DNA of 64,000 nucleotides from Camarhynchus parvulus (GCF_901933205.1 NC_044572.1:30280501-30344500); one strand, 5' to 3'. Numbered from the stretch's first letter, positions 26,447 through 40,369 are shown. Notes: generated from the sequence alone by a model not told the origin. A program made the numbers and translations.

Positions 26447-28299
26447 ATTCATACTAGTGGGAGGCTTTGATTTTAAATGTTTAGAGGCAGATTTTGGACT
26501 AGTCCATTCTATGGCATGAGTTGTATGTGTTACTTCAGTTATTCTCATTGACTAAGTCAAGTATTTGGTGATGGCATTTTTAAGCCTCTTAAGAATGAGT
26601 GAAATCATGTTTACTAAATAGGATGTCTCCTGCTTAGCTTTAAGCCCACTGTAATTAAAGATACAATTTCTTTTTCTTACATAGTAAACCCAACAACTGT
26701 CTTATTTTCTTTCCTCTGCAAAAATTCACAAACACTTTTCTAAGTAGCTTTCATGTTCTATTGAAATTTTGATTCCCTCTGAAATTACTACTGTGGAGAT
26801 AAATTCTTAGCATATCTCATCTTGCTATGTTTAAAAGAGCTTAATATGGAAAAGAAAATAAAGAAGTCCAAAGGTTTTGTGAAAACTCCTTCCAGTAACT
26901 TTTAAATCCCTTTGCGAAATAAAGTCATAATATGGTAATAATAAATCAAGAAAATGCTTGTTCTTTGAAATTGTGTGTTTCAGCATATTTCCATTTGAAA
27001 AATCTTGTCTGTGTTAACAAGTTGCTGAAAAGAAAATTATTTCTCCCGCTTTTTTAGATCAGCTCACTGAAATCTATTATTGCCAAGGTATTTTTCATTT
27101 GTTTATTCAGTAGTTTAATCTCTGACTTTTAGGACAGAGAGTTACTGTCTCACACCCTCTGGTTATCATGACACATTTTAGACTGCCTTGCGCGGCCCCA
27201 GAGAACCTGTGGCAGGTTTTGCCTGCAGTGTTCTTGCTGCTTGGGCCAGTGGTAATACAAGGGACTGCAGCTATGCCACAATGGTGGGCACTATTTTGAG
27301 GAAAAAGGCAAAGAAATGATGGTGACAGAGTGATTGATGTCTCCCTGGTAATTTTGGAAAATATTTGTTGGAGAAGCTTTCTTAAATTTCTTTCTCTCTT
27401 TTCCTATGTTTAGGCATTTTTCAATGTATGTATAAGCTTTGCTTACCACTTCATATAGCAAATAAAACAAAGTAAAAAAAAAACAAACCTGCCTGCCTTG
27501 AAAGACTTCTCTGCTATCTCAGTGGCCAAGTGCCATCCACTTTTTTTATATTCCTCTGCTTGTAATTTATTTCAATAGATCTATGTCAAATACTGTAATG
27601 TGGGCTTTTTTTACCCCAATATCTCCAAAATACCTTCTAATCCAGACTCCATCCATGTCATAGCTTCTTCTAGGGAAGGTATCTTAATAATGCCTGAAGT
27701 TTTTAATTTGCTTGATCTTCTGCCTGCTTTTTGATGCTATCATTATTCTTTTAGAATTAATCGTCATATGTTTGTATGCAATGTGGTTTTTTTTGTTTTT
27801 CTTCTCTTCATTTTTTAAAATGTCATTGAATATTCACTGAATATTTGCATTTTCTTTACATTTAGTAGTTATACCTGGTTTTCTTGCAAAAGAAAATTAG
27901 ATGCAACCACAGATCTGAGAATATAGTACAAGTAGCATTGGACAGAAATGTTTTACTGGTGAGAACCCTCTTCAGATTGTGGATTCTCAATATAGACTGG
28001 TTCCCTTTGCCATCTCCCTGATACCATGGCCAAACAAAGTGATAGCAGCCCCAGCTGCGGTGCTGACACTGCCAGATGAATAGTTTGCAGTACTTAACTC
28101 CAGAGAAGAGATGACAGAGCTCATTGAGGACCCCTAGAACTGTTTGCCCAGTCTGAAGAGTTCTATGATAGACTTCAGAGACATCTGTCAGCAAAGAACA
28201 GGAGGAGGGATAAAAGGGACAGACTGTATTGTTCTATAAAATGAAAATAATTTTTAAAAAGTTCCTTGTGCATTAAATGGCGTGAAAGCAACGCCTAAA

Positions 28300-28460
28300 A
28301 CAGCAGCCACACCTGCTATCTCATGAATTGCCATAGGAACCACAAGTGTATCATCTCTTGTGTTAATTATAATTGCCATTCATAGTGTTGAATTAACAGT
28401 CAGTATCAGAAATCACAAACATATGAGTTCAGTGTAACTGTAAATGTGGTGACCTTGAAA
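28300..28460. promoter_or_regulatory. Possible conserved non-coding element
   Basis: A non-repetitive block containing GTTAATTATAATTGCC, GAATTAACAG and AGTGTTGAATTAAC motifs, with clustered homeodomain-like cores and no open frame. Inference from texture only. Confidence 0.2.
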
Positions 28461-28587
28461 AATGCATTCCCCTTCCCTCTTCTCTCCAGTCTTTTTAACG
28501 TTTTTGTTAATGTTACCTTAGCCATAGGAGCGCATACTTAAAATACAGGAGGGAAGCTCAGCAATCACTCTGCCTATGCTGCCACCT

Positions 28588-28610
28588 CCCGGCTGGAACC
28601 GGCCCCGCGT
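28588..28610. other. CpG cluster in a CpG-poor background
   Basis: Four CpG dinucleotides fall in about 23 bp (CCCGG, ACCGG, CCCGCGT) with an inverted CCGG...CCGG pair. It is far too small for a CpG island. It could be a retained binding site or a recent insertion relic. Confidence 0.4.
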
Positions 28611-29977
28611 ACAGACAGCTCCTTTTCCTTCTGCAGTGAGAGAAATCTCAGACAGTTCAGCCTCGTGTGTTTGAGGAACTAAAGGCTGTATGGTATTTCC
28701 ATGCCATATGTATGTGGGCAGCTGATGCTAATGGTATAAGTGCAGCCACACAGAGTTAATTTCCTTTACATACTGATGGATCAATTCCACATTTTATCAA
28801 ATATCCAAATTTGAAAAAAAAATTAAAAAGCAAACAAAAAGCAGCCAGACCCTTCCAATTTATTTGCATTGCTGTAGTCTTTTCTTTGAACAAAAGCTGT
28901 GGGGTTTTTGAGCAAAATGCTGGTTTTCATTTCCTTTTTAATTTACATGGTTCTTGTTCCCACCAACAAACTTTACCAATTCGATCTGAAGAGAAGGTCA
29001 TCTTTATCAAATATATGTTTCTAAAATAAATATATACAACCTTCTGTATATTTATAACTATGTATGTAGGAGTGTTTTTTGAACAAAATCCTGTTGAGGC
29101 AGATGTCTGGAACTTTCTTTAGTTTTATGTCAAAGACACATGGCTCATACATCATCTAAATTTGCTCTATCCAATTTACATTGAGCAAGGATCTGGTCAA
29201 AAGGTGTTGCTAGAACTCACAATGGCATTAGTATGGGAAATTTCTGATGAATACTAGTTGTGGGATCACTATGGGGATTTAGTTCAGCCACTCAGATATT
29301 ATAGAAAAACTACAAATTTATTTCCAAACTGGCAATGTTGCTACAAAAAGAAATTAAGATAAATGTTACTTAAGGGCTGTACCATAAAGGTCCAGTAATG
29401 ATTGTTACAGTAAAAAGGAGAGGCTGACTTAGAAGTCAGTTGCAACAGATCAAAATCATGAGGTAGCCTGTATGTTATTGCTGCCCTCTCTTTGTCATTC
29501 ACCTCTCTTTGGCACAAAATTGAGGAGTTTGCTCTAGCATGGCCTGAAACTGCAAACTAACTTTGAATTCACTGCCAGCTAGCCTAGCATTTGGAGACTC
29601 TGTTTGAAGCACTTTGTGCATGTCTATTTGCTTAAATTGCAGTGTCCAGAAAAACTGCAGTGCAGGATGCTATTAGCAGCCAGTATCGACACAAATTAAA
29701 AACTTGTCTCATTAATGACATTTAGTGGTCAAGCTAGGAGCTGAAGCAGAAAATATTACCTAATGCCTTGTACTGAATTTCTCATAATGAAGTGACAAGT
29801 AGAATTTTGTAGCTAGAGATGCAGATTATTGCTTGTTGTTATCATAAAATAAAGGAGTATTAAGGTAGGGCTTTTTCTTTCTTAAATAGCTTGATCTGAT
29901 TAGGTATTGCTTTGGCTTGATGGGCTCACTCAGTCTTTCTACTGTGCTTTTGCCTTCTCATTTCCTGGGATGCTACT

Positions 29978-30330
29978 GTGAAAGGATCAGGAGAAAGCTG
30001 CTGTCTACAACTGCCTCACAAGGGGAAGTAGAGGAGCAGGCACTGATCTCTTCTCTAGGGTGACAGGACTCCAGGAAATGGCCTGAAGTTGTATCAGGAG
30101 AGGTTTAGGTTAGATATTAGAAAGAGGTTCTTCGCCCAGAGGGTGGTTGGGCACTGGAACAGGCTCCCCAGGGAAGTGGTCACAGCACCAGCCTGACAGA
30201 GCTCAAGTGTTTGGACAATGCTCTCAGGCACATGATGGGATTCTTGGAGCTGTCCTGTGCAGGGCCAAGAACTGGGCCTTGATGATCCTTGTGGGTCTCT
30301 TCCAGCTCAGCATATTCTATGATTCTGTGT
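29978..30330 (+). mobile_element. CR1-J-like LINE 3' end
   Basis: A severely 5'-truncated CR1 insertion. Diagnostic stretches in order are: GAGGTTTAGGTTAGATATTAG; AGGTTCTTCGCCCAGAGGGT; GGGCACTGGAACAGGCTCCC; TGGACAATGCTCTCAGGCAC; GATGATCCTTGTGGGTCTCT; and the terminal ATTCTATGATTCTGTG at 30314-30329. The 'gctctcaggcacat' and 'ttgatgatccttgtgggt' stretches fit the CR1-J type that is abundant in songbirds, though subfamily is from memory. The tail is intact and divergence looks modest, so this may be among the younger insertions here. It carries no coding capacity. A 67-codon antisense frame through it is not a gene. Confidence 0.92.
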
Positions 30331-30493
30331 GAAACTGATGTTTTCCAGCTGCTCTTCTGCATTGACCAGTGGGTAAGAAACACCAGGGCTGATCAATGGA
30401 GATAAAACTAAAACATTATCCTTTCAAAAGCAATTTGAATGGACCCAGTTTAGTGAGGGTGACCAACCACCTGACATCTCCTGTTTTACCATC

Positions 30494-30508
30494 TACCCTC
30501 TGGTGGCA
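30494..30508 (-). promoter_or_regulatory. CTCF-like binding motif
   Basis: The minus strand reads TGCCACCAGAGGGTA, which matches the CTCF core (CCASYAGRKGGC) at all but the last position. It lies about 165 bp beyond the CR1-J-like tail, in unique sequence. A single motif match does not establish occupancy. Weaker matches on the plus strand lie at 35355-35368 and 53662-53674. Confidence 0.35.
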
Positions 30509-31754
30509 CAAGTCCTTTGTCCTACTGCCAAAACTGACATGGGACAGCAAGCTCACCCTCCAGCCATCCTTGGTCACCCTGCTTCACAGGCTGGCTGTAA
30601 AGATCCCTGTACTGGGAAGGGCGCTTAAAGATCTGCAGGCTGTGGGAAGCCCTTGGGAAGGGAGCACGCAGTGAAAAATTTCTGATGACCATCCTCAGAC
30701 TGCCCTCTGAATAGAAAGTTCTTGCAATTGCAGAGCTGTGTGGCTGTTCCTGACTTGTGGGTCCCTCTGCTGGCCTTAGATTTTTGAGTGACTGTTTTCA
30801 AATAAAACATCAATCTAGTTTTCTGTACTGTAATGATTGTCATCATTAGAGCTCCAGGCATGGTCAGAACAAACCCCAGCTGTCAGTTCCCCAATCTCTT
30901 CAGGTTCAGGTCCCTGGGTAGAAGGCTCCCTGCAGGACCTTTGGGAATCAGGGAGGAAACAGCAGGTCCCCACCTGTCAGAGTGGTTGCATGATGGGGAG
31001 GTTAACAGAAGTACAGGATGCTTTATTTAAGTGCTTCTGTGTGTTATAGCAGGAAGAAGATAGCATTTTCTCAAACCAGTCCAAATGAGCTTCATTACTA
31101 TATAGAAAAATTGTGAAATACATTGGAGTTATTGTTTATTAAAGTTTAAGCTTATTCTGTTTGCCAAATACATATTTATGTCAATGCACAAATGTGTGTG
31201 TGGCAGAGAGGGATGGAAATATTCTTTTGGAGCTAATTAAATGCCGAAGATGAAAAAATGTAGTACACAATCTGTAGATTTTTTTCTGGTAGGACTGGGG
31301 GGGGTGTTGGGTTTTTTTTTTACTTCCTTCTGTTCTCTTGTTATATTGATGATTATTTATTCGTTTTACATCTCAGTTTAGGAGTTGTATTGCTTCTTAA
31401 TTTTTTTTTTCAAGTTTGTATCTGAAGCTGGTGTCATAATTCTAGAATCTTCAGTTTATGAAGTTTTCTTTACTCTTTTTCACTGTCAACCTGGATTGCA
31501 TTCCTCTTTTCTACAGCTGAACAAACAGAAGGCCATATCCATCAAAAACATAGTCTTGTACCAAGTGAGCTCATATAAACTAGATACCTACACAGTACTG
31601 AATTAAAATTGATTTGTACTTATGGGATGAGAAGTCATTTCAGATATTCTATTCATCTTCTGCTATAGTTTATTAGTTTCTTAAATTTAGCTTATATGAG
31701 AATGGCCTTAGCAAACTAAGTTATAAACAAGAAATTCCTGCTAGAAATAGTCGT

Positions 31755-31824
31755 GGTGTTTTGGTTTATTTGTTTTGGATGCTGTTGGTTTATTTGGGTC
31801 TGGGGGTTTTGGGGGCTTTTTTTT
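31755..31824. repeat. T/G-rich low-complexity tract with three G-runs
   Basis: T-blocks with G spacers end in GGG, GGGGG and GGGGG at 31796-31815, followed by T8. Three runs fall short of a standard four-run quadruplex motif. Confidence 0.7.
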
Positions 31825-32870
31825 GCTCTGTGAGTTTTTTCCACTTTTACTCTTAAATCTTTCTATAAAACTGAGGTGAGGAAATCCTGTCAGATCTATC
31901 TTCAAATAAGAGCATTGGGAAAAATCCAGAACTCAATCCCACAACTTTTGCCTTAGAAAACCTTTTGCATGTCTATCACTTTTTTCATTTTTATCAGTAA
32001 AACCACCGTCTGAGCTGATTCATGTAGACTGCTGCAAATACATTTAGGTTGCCAAATTCTGATTAAAACCCACTCATGCCTGAAGGTAGCTTGAGATTTT
32101 CAGGTTATCAGCTGTCCTTGTGCTTTTCATTGCACTACTTTGCTTTCAATCTAATTTAAAAGAAATCTTGTAGAGGGAAAAAAGTGGAAAGAAAAACCCT
32201 GTGACATTAAGGTGGTTTTAACAGAGCAAAGTAGTGATGTAATGACAGATCACATTTTACATATACTGTTTATTTATCTAATAAAAGAGAAATATCACAG
32301 CTTGAGTTTAAATCAAATAGTTACATTTGCATTCCCAAGAATACTGCACTTCAGAAAGATCTCAGACAAGTCATTTTACCTCTTCATACCAAATCTCTCA
32401 GGATTCTATCATGCTCAGGTTTGGGTTCTCCTCCTTTGTCCTGCTTGTGGGGAGGATCTGGGCCTTTCCTATAAGCCATTCACTGTCTGCTGCCCCTCTA
32501 AGCCAAGGTATTGTGCAAGCAAGCATTGGTATTTCTGAAATACAGTGTGGATTTCTAAACTTCAAAGTGAAATTAAATCCCATGCACAAAAGAAACCTGA
32601 ATATATTTCACTCCAGTCTTGTTTCACAGCTGAATTGACAAAAGAAAACAAAATTCTCATTGGTTAATATGGGCAGTAAAATGTAATGATTTTGAAATTA
32701 ATTATAGTAATCTTACATTCACCTTGCTGCACTTTCATTTATGTAATTATATTGCATATTCAAGGTCTAATTTTTACACCTTTATTATGTAGAAATGATG
32801 AATGGGGTTTATTTCTTATTTGAGAATTTTTTCTCAGTTTGAAAAGCTAGCATTGAATTTTAAAGCAGCC

Positions 32871-32950
32871 TTTTAATTTTATTTTTAATTATTAAATAAT
32901 TTTATTTGCTATTTAATGTATTACACATTTTATATAATTTATATTAATGT
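32871..32950. repeat. AT-rich low-complexity stretch
   Basis: About 80 bp almost entirely A and T (TTTTAATTTTATTTTTAATT and similar) with no strict period. It follows a small TGAGAA/TTCTCA hairpin at 32821-32836. It could be a matrix-attachment-like or easily melted region; nothing more can be said. Confidence 0.6.
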
Positions 32951-35900
32951 TCCATAAATGTTGTAGGCTATGTGAGAAATACACTTCATCAAAGCATATT
33001 ATGTGTTCATTACACATCAATAGTGTTGATTATTAAAATGAATGGATTTTTTCCCAGTTCCTTCCTGGCTTAGATATCTGAAGTTATTTAAAATCTCCCA
33101 GATGTCATGAAAGGATTCTGCAGTTAGCTAGGGCACTACACTGTGTCCCTGCAGTACATACAACATATATAACAGAAAAATATCAGATTAGTTATTGTGT
33201 GTTCCACCACCTCACCCAAAAAGCTATTTTTCTAGATGCATGGTTCACAATATACTGACTGACACAATCTATTGTAAAATTATAATTCAAAAAACCCAGA
33301 TGACTTCAATATGAAGTTTTTTTCTATACTCCCCCCATTAACATTAAACATTTCTTAATTTCTGAATGATACCCTCTAAGGAGAAAAGATATTTAAGAAA
33401 TTATTGCTATTTTTAAGGTATGGTAAATAGTATTATTTCTAGTAACAGTTCTAATGATTTATTAAAAATACTAGTACTATACAAATATATTTGTATATTT
33501 GATATTTCCAAGTTTATGGTAAGGAATAAATAACTGTTTTTACTGTATTCTCATATAGACTGAACCTGAAATTGGGATCTGAGCGTGACTTTAAATGAAA
33601 TGTTAAGTAGAATATACACAACATGTGGCAGGCAAATATTCATTGTCTGTCCTTGTATTATAAAGAAAGATGAAAAGCTCATATCCTTCCTGAATCAGAC
33701 TTGTGGTTTAGAGTTTTTTTGGTATTATACCATAAATATCTAATGAGGCATTTCTTACTGTAGTTCTAGCTGTGTAATCCATAGATACAGTCTGCTATAT
33801 ATTTTTAAGGTTCCTTATTTCACACTTCTTAAAGTCCCTGCTACTTCTTAAGGATTAAAAAAAAATCTTTATTGGTATAACAGCCTTGAATTTCATTTCT
33901 ACTTAAAACAGTAGAGAGAGATGTCCTACCAGCAGTGGTTAGCTGAGCGTGGTCTATTGCCATAACGATAAGCTGCATAGATTTCCCAGCAATGAAGGTC
34001 AAAGGACACATGCACAGCTATTTATTTGCTTTTAAAGCAGAAGGAATATGATTTATGCAGGATATAAGTTAATGTCACAGCTCTGAGCTTTGCAGGTGCA
34101 GCCATGGGAGCCTGACCCCCGCTAATCCCTCCAAGTGCAGCGGGCATGCATGCAATGGCTTTGTTGTTGCCCTGCTGCTCTGTGCCTCACTTTGCTCACT
34201 GCTTTGAGAGGTGAGGCTGCATTTCCCTGGACAGGCTGCCAAACTTTTGGTTAGATTCGAGCTGAGCAAGTTACGGACATTTGGGCAGCGCATTTGGACA
34301 GAAGTGCTGGTGCCCAGAGTTGCTTTAATCTCACTACACGGGCTGGGTTTGAAGCTGCTTCTGCTGAGTTTGGTACTAAACTTTTGCTGCAAGTGCGTCA
34401 TACTCACCCAGCCATCTGCTGATACAAAGCCTGCTAAACAGCCTCAGCTGATGGGCTCTACAAGGGATTCACACAAATGACCCACACACTCACTCTTCAG
34501 GGAGATGAGCCAGTGCTGACATTTCCGAGAGCTGACTGTAACTGTCAGAAACTCCCTAATAATGCATCTAATAATTCAGAGTTTCTTTTAACGATGCATC
34601 ATTACCCTCTCTTACCTGCATTCTGTAAGATGCAAAGCATAGATGGCCAGCCCAGCACAGGGAAGAGGCACACAGATTTTTTGGGCCTTGCTACCTTGTT
34701 TAGCATATAAGTAGAGAGCATAAATGTTTTGTAACAGATTACAAACAGCAATCTTATTGCTTCTCTGCCAGACTGCTTTTTCTTATGTTACTCATGGGCT
34801 TAATTTGAGGTGGTGAGCTTATTCATTGTGTGTTAGCAGTATGAAAAGAGTCTTTAGAGTTTCAAGCACAAGAATAAGCTGCAATTTTACTTTGAAAGAT
34901 TAAGTAAATAATGATGTTTTAACACCACTCAGAATGATAGTATTTAAAAAAAGGAAGTGAAAAAGTGCATATGACTGATGATTTTACTTAAAGAAAAAAT
35001 AATTAATGATATTTCACATCAGAGTTTGTCAGAGGATTATTATTATGAAGATCTGGACATAATTGCTTTGGTTTGAAATATCGTCTCACAAACGTGTAGG
35101 AGATTGCGGTAATTTAAGAACAAATGCATGCTGAAGTTTTGCACTTAGGACATAGAAATAAGAGGGCTAATTATACCTTTTACCTTTACATAGAGGGACA
35201 GAAGAAACATCCCTTCCCCAAAATGGTTACATGTATTATTTGCATGTGTAATTATTTCAGAATCATATGTTTCATCTCCCTTACCAGATATAAGACAGAA
35301 CTATTTTTATAGCTTATGTTTAAAAAGTGTGTTCTGTAAAGACACATGTAGAAACCCCTAGAGGGAGCCAGAAGCCTTCCTTAGAACTGAAACAGCAAAC
35401 TTTTACATGGAGCTCAAATTTTTTTTAATCTTCTTAAACAGTATTTATTCCTAGTTGTTTAGTCTGAGTTTTAAACATACTGCTTTGTGTGCTAGTCAGA
35501 AATATATTTGACAATTTACATGTTGAATTTCATAGCTATTAACCATGATGTTTAAGGAGGGGAATGTGCGGCAGCAATATGCACTGAATGATGGAGGGGG
35601 CTGTGAGTGTGTCCTGCTATGCTGGCACAGCACTTATTGGTGGGTGTGTGCTGCTTTGGAGAGTGCTGGAGGAGATGTTCCCTTTCCTACCAAAAATTAC
35701 ATCTGTTTCAGTTTTGAAATACAGGACTAACACATTTCCTTGATTGACTTACTTCTTTTCAAAACTAAAGACAGTATGATTTGTGAATGTTGATATTTTC
35801 TGTTGAGTCCAGCAACAATGAAACAATCATATCTTTCATCTTTTCCCTCTTTATATAAGCAGAAGCAGAGGGGGACAAAACAGTTCCATCTTTCTACTTC

Positions 35901-36599
35901 TCTCCATCTTTTGTAGTTAGCACCCCAACCCTCACAACCTGTTCACATGCTCTTGGTTGTGCCAAGAGTTTATCCCATGAACAAGTTTATTGACAAGTTC
36001 ACTATAAAACGTGTCTCCTTCTGGGAATGCCATGCTATGCACTCAGCAAAAGTCTCCCCATACCCTAGCGAATCAGCAAAATATTTTCATAAACGCTTTG
36101 CTTCTATGAACCGAATACCCTGATGGTTATTGGATTTGTCACAGGATATAGGATTTCTCCTCTAGCCAAACTGACCTTCATATGCGAAGGCTGTTTGCAT
36201 ATGTGTTGCAAACCAAATCTTAATGTAATCAAATAATGAAAAAAAAGCTTAATTAACAATAAATGATCACATTTCAAAAACAAGTAACTAATTTTGTGGA
36301 CCATCATCAAAGCTTGCTTTTTAAAAATCGTGTTGGTTTATCATTTTCATCATGTGTTTTGAAAACACAACTGAACATTGAGCCATTTTTAATCAAAAAG
36401 GTAGCAAACTCCTTTCAGCAGGACACCACATTTATGACTAGACTTAGATTTTGTAACTCCTGATTGCCACAGAAATGAGCAGGTCATTAAATGCTTTTCT
36501 CCCGGGAAAAAAATACGTTGCTATGTAGCCATAAATTCTGATATACTCTCATTATAGCACAAAGAATTAAAGAACACTAAGTAAATTACTTTTTCTCTC

Positions 36600-36760
36600 C
36601 TTCTGTGTGCTCCTGAGTCATGTTGTAAATGCTGTATTCTGTCGTTGAGTGATGCAAAAGCTACTGTCACAGCCTTTTATTGCCTGGGTGTGAAGCAGTC
36701 CTTTGCAGTGTAAACAAAGGACATCAATGACATTTTTTTTCTGTATGATGCCTATCAAGA
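36600..36760. promoter_or_regulatory. Possible conserved non-coding element
   Basis: Non-repetitive sequence with TGTCGTTGAGTGATGCAAAAG, TTTTATTGCC, GTAAACAAAGGAC (forkhead-like) and CATCAATGACAT motifs and no open frame. Inference from motif density only. Confidence 0.22.
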
Positions 36761-39700
36761 GCATTGAAGCAGGGGGGGATGCAGAGAACCAGTAACCTTC
36801 ACTACCATTGTGTGAAGGCTCATGTCAGTGAAGATTTAAGTAATTACTTCATTTGGTAACCCCTTTGCACTGTTATAGTATTCTTCTAACTATCTTTGTA
36901 TAATGCTTAACATTATACAGTGTGCTTCTATCCTAAGCAAAGTAAAAATCCAAGACTTAAAAGACGAAAACATATTTCTAGAAGTGAGTGAGACCAATAT
37001 AAATTCAATTGAATCTAATTGAATTGAGTGTAAACTTTAACATAGCTTTAATATGGAAGAACAATTTTTAATAATTTGTGCATTAAAAGTTCTTTAACTT
37101 GCATAAATTCCTTCAGATGCTTGATAGCAGTTCTGAATTAATAGTGCCTTGATTCAGTGGCTGGGCTCTGCTCTTCAGCAAAGAAACTCACAACATGTGA
37201 TGTGGATGCTAAAGGGGAAATAGCCAGATTTGGAGTATAGCAATATGTTAGTCTGCATTTCAGGCATATAAATTATACTTTTAGCTTGAAAGCACTGTGT
37301 AAATGTGTATTTTATAAAGGCAGATGAAAACCTACCAGATAGTAAGAAAAAACAAGACACAAAAATACCCCAAATGAGAAGAAAATACAGTGATTTATAA
37401 AGCATGCTTTTAGCAGCATTTCTGAGTTTCATGTGCTAAACACCTACTCTTGACCCTGAATTGACCTTGAAGTTTATGAGCTAAAGGTAACAATTATGCA
37501 ACAGCTAAAATATGCAGACAGGACTTTACAGCCTAAAAAGAATTGCTGTCCTGTGTTTTGTTTGAATTAGCACACTTTGCTGTTTATGAAACTTTGTCCT
37601 TTTGGGAAGCCAGGGGGAAAGAAGCACTGGTAGCCAGGGTGCAGAAACCTCAGAACAGAGTGGGGCTGAGCACAGGAGGGTGGCACAGGCATTGGGTTAG
37701 GTCACTTCTGCAGAAGTCACCATCTCTTTCTTTGTGCCATCTCTGAAAGAGAGGTTATCCCAGGGAGTGTCTCCAGACAGAGATTTAATGCTGGAAAAGC
37801 TTGGTTGCAATGTAAACTTTGCAGCAGGGTGAAATGGGTCTTTTTTTATTTAAAGCGCTTGCTCAGAATAAAATGGCCTTGTCAGAGGCTTGGCTTAAAT
37901 TATCACATCTTGCAGCTTCTAAGAGTTGGCATTGAACTTCAGCCTTTGAGTCCACTCATACAGCAGTAAAGTGACTGTATTGCATTTGCTGCACGTTGCA
38001 GCTCTTTTTCTGAACACAGAAATTAGGTGTGAGAAATAATGTCTTTAGACTCTTGCTTGCACAGTAATCACAGGTATCCCTTATAACTTAAACTGATGTC
38101 TCTGGTTTTTATCCTTTTGTAAATAGAAGGCTCATTTTTCTGTTTAAAAGGAAAAAAAATCCCCAAACAAAACCACCTTCAAATCTACTGCTTTGTTCTT
38201 CTGCTCCTCTGAATACTGCAATAGACAATGATGTGACATTTGGAAAGTAGAGGCACCCAGACATACATGCATAGTTTTACAAAATAAACTTTCTTGTTTT
38301 TCCTACTTTCTAGCAGCATGAAATCTCAAAGCAATACAGGCTGTTCATGACATACATGCATACCACTAATTTTGGCAATAAATGAAGGGTTCCTCGGATC
38401 CTATTTTACTCTTTGTGTTAGCCACAACCATCTCCTTTGTCATGAGAGGCCTGTTGAAGGTGCAGTTTCAATTTTACTACTGTTTTTCATCCTCTAAGAC
38501 CTTGGAGCAAGTCACACAGTGTCTTCATCAAGTGCACAGTGACATTTTTACCTACTTTTCTTGCAGATGAGTTTAGGGAAGATGCTGCTGTTTGAAGAGT
38601 ATTTGTAAGATACAAAGGGCTGGAACCTTACAGTCTTTGCATCACAGGTAAAATCAGATGTACTCTCTGCTGCTCCAGCTCTGCAACAAGGAATGAGAAA
38701 ACTAAGGGAATTCCAGGGCATTGTTTTGAACAGCAGGTGTTAGGTTGGTGTGTCTTTCCTAAACAGATGTTTTAGCTGCAAAAGAAACAGACCCAATGCA
38801 CATACCCCAACTCTGGAAAAAATTAAATCTGTATTTTTAAATGCATGGAGGTATTCTATTAATACTAAAAATACTTGAGAACTAATTATTATTGAAGCTG
38901 TGAACTCTCTTGGGCATATTACTTATGTTTAGTGACAAATTTCCCTAAAAACCATTGGACAGCATTTTCCTTCATAGTTTCTTTAATGTGGAGGTTTCTA
39001 ATGGCTGTAAAATCCTCTAAGTAGTAATGAAATTCTCTCTTGTTATATTTTCTGAAAAAATACGTGCAAATTTGATTATTATTTAGAAAATTATAATAAA
39101 ATTAGTCCCTTTGCCCAGCTGGCTTTCCTGGGAACTAAAGAAGGATTTTTTAGACAGAATAATATTGTTCTCTCCAGTAGTACCAGTGTGCAACGCTGTT
39201 CATCATTCTTGCTACCTTAAAAATTTGTTATACTTCTGTTCTAGGCTTCATGGACCTTGAGGTAAATTACGACATACCAATCTTTTTCACAATTCCTATA
39301 AAAATATCTAGTTAACTATGCATGAAAGAATTTTCAATGGGAACAAAAAAGTTAGCCTTTTTTCCTAGGCTCCTATTGGGGTGTATTCTAATAAGCTGTG
39401 AGACCATCTCTGACCTCTGCAGGTTAAAGAGACTCCTCACAGCACAATTGGCATGCTTTAAATCAAACCCTGTGTGTCAATTTTACTCTAGTGGAGTACC
39501 TAGGAAATAACTTCCTTATTATATAAGATGTATCTAAATGCTCTGATGACTCTCTGCATTGTTTTCATGCCTTTCTGTCTGCATCTCTTATTTGACTGAT
39601 AGATTCAATAGGTGACTTTCATCCAGTGCTTCAGGTGTTCTCATGGATCCAGTACAAATTTTTGTTGCAAAAGAACCAATTTAACTCACTCAAAACAAAT

Positions 39701-40369
39701 CCTCAGTTGGAAAGATTTATGTTGCATAGTGGAGAAATGAGCATTCAGGAGCCCCTCTGGCTGTGGTTACATCTGGGGCTGGCACTACAGTGTCCAGCTG
39801 TGCAGCTACTCAACAGTTTGAGGCTGATTTTCTTTTTTTCCCTTTAAATGCTTCCATTTCACCCCTGGAACAAAGTGGGAAATTTTTTGAAATCTAATTA
39901 TTTGACAGTATGGCAAAATGCTATTTTTCCCCAGGAGAAGGTCTGCAAGGCTCTTCTCATTTGGACAGGACCTGTGTTTCAGAGAGGACCCCAGAGCCCT
40001 TTGCTCAGCAGCATCTGGCAGGCTTCACTGAGGTTCAGAAGCCATTCTGCTGAGCCTTGGTTTTGTAATGCATCACTTATGCTCTTCAAGGCAGTCTCAT
40101 AAATTATTGGTACACTGTGTGTTGCTGGTGTTTCTTGTCCTTAAATCTCTAAGTCATTTACTGCACTGGCTCTTCAGAACACATCATGTTTTTTTCATAG
40201 TTGAGAGTGGGGAACTTAGACATAATGTCAGTATGCTGTACTGAGTTTTACTAATATTGAAAAACTGATGTACTGGACTAATATTTTAAATTAGTACTAT
40301 CTACAGTAAAATGCAGAACTCAGGAATTAGTGTTGCCACACTTATGTTTTCCATGTGAGTGCTGCAACC

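Larger units (their letters stand above)
26447..29977. other. Non-coding unique AT-rich DNA
   Basis: No gene or mobile element recognised. The longest frame is 110 codons (27862-28194, minus strand) and resembles no family I know. A block at about 28300-28460 and a CpG cluster at 28588-28610 are noted separately. Around 29640-29790 there is further non-repetitive sequence with CATTAATGACAT that could also be conserved. Confidence 0.65.
30331..40369. other. Non-coding unique DNA
   Basis: No gene or mobile element recognised over about 10 kb. The parts are: moderately GC-rich unique sequence at 30430-31000 and 34080-34470; a G8 run then T-run at 31297-31320; a T/G tract at 31755-31824; a very AT-rich stretch at 32871-32950; a motif-rich block at about 36600-36760; an ATTCAATTGAAT palindrome at 37003-37014; and an A/C tract at 38152-38178. 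The longest frames (92-110 codons at 30396, 32212 and 34075) have antisense competitors and no family resemblance. Confidence 0.6.

Noticed and set aside
31796..31815. Possible G-quadruplex
   Set aside because: Only three runs of three or more G; a fourth is missing.
37003..37014. ATTCAATTGAAT palindrome and adjacent AATTGAAT repeats
   Set aside because: Short AT-rich palindromes are common by chance in this composition.
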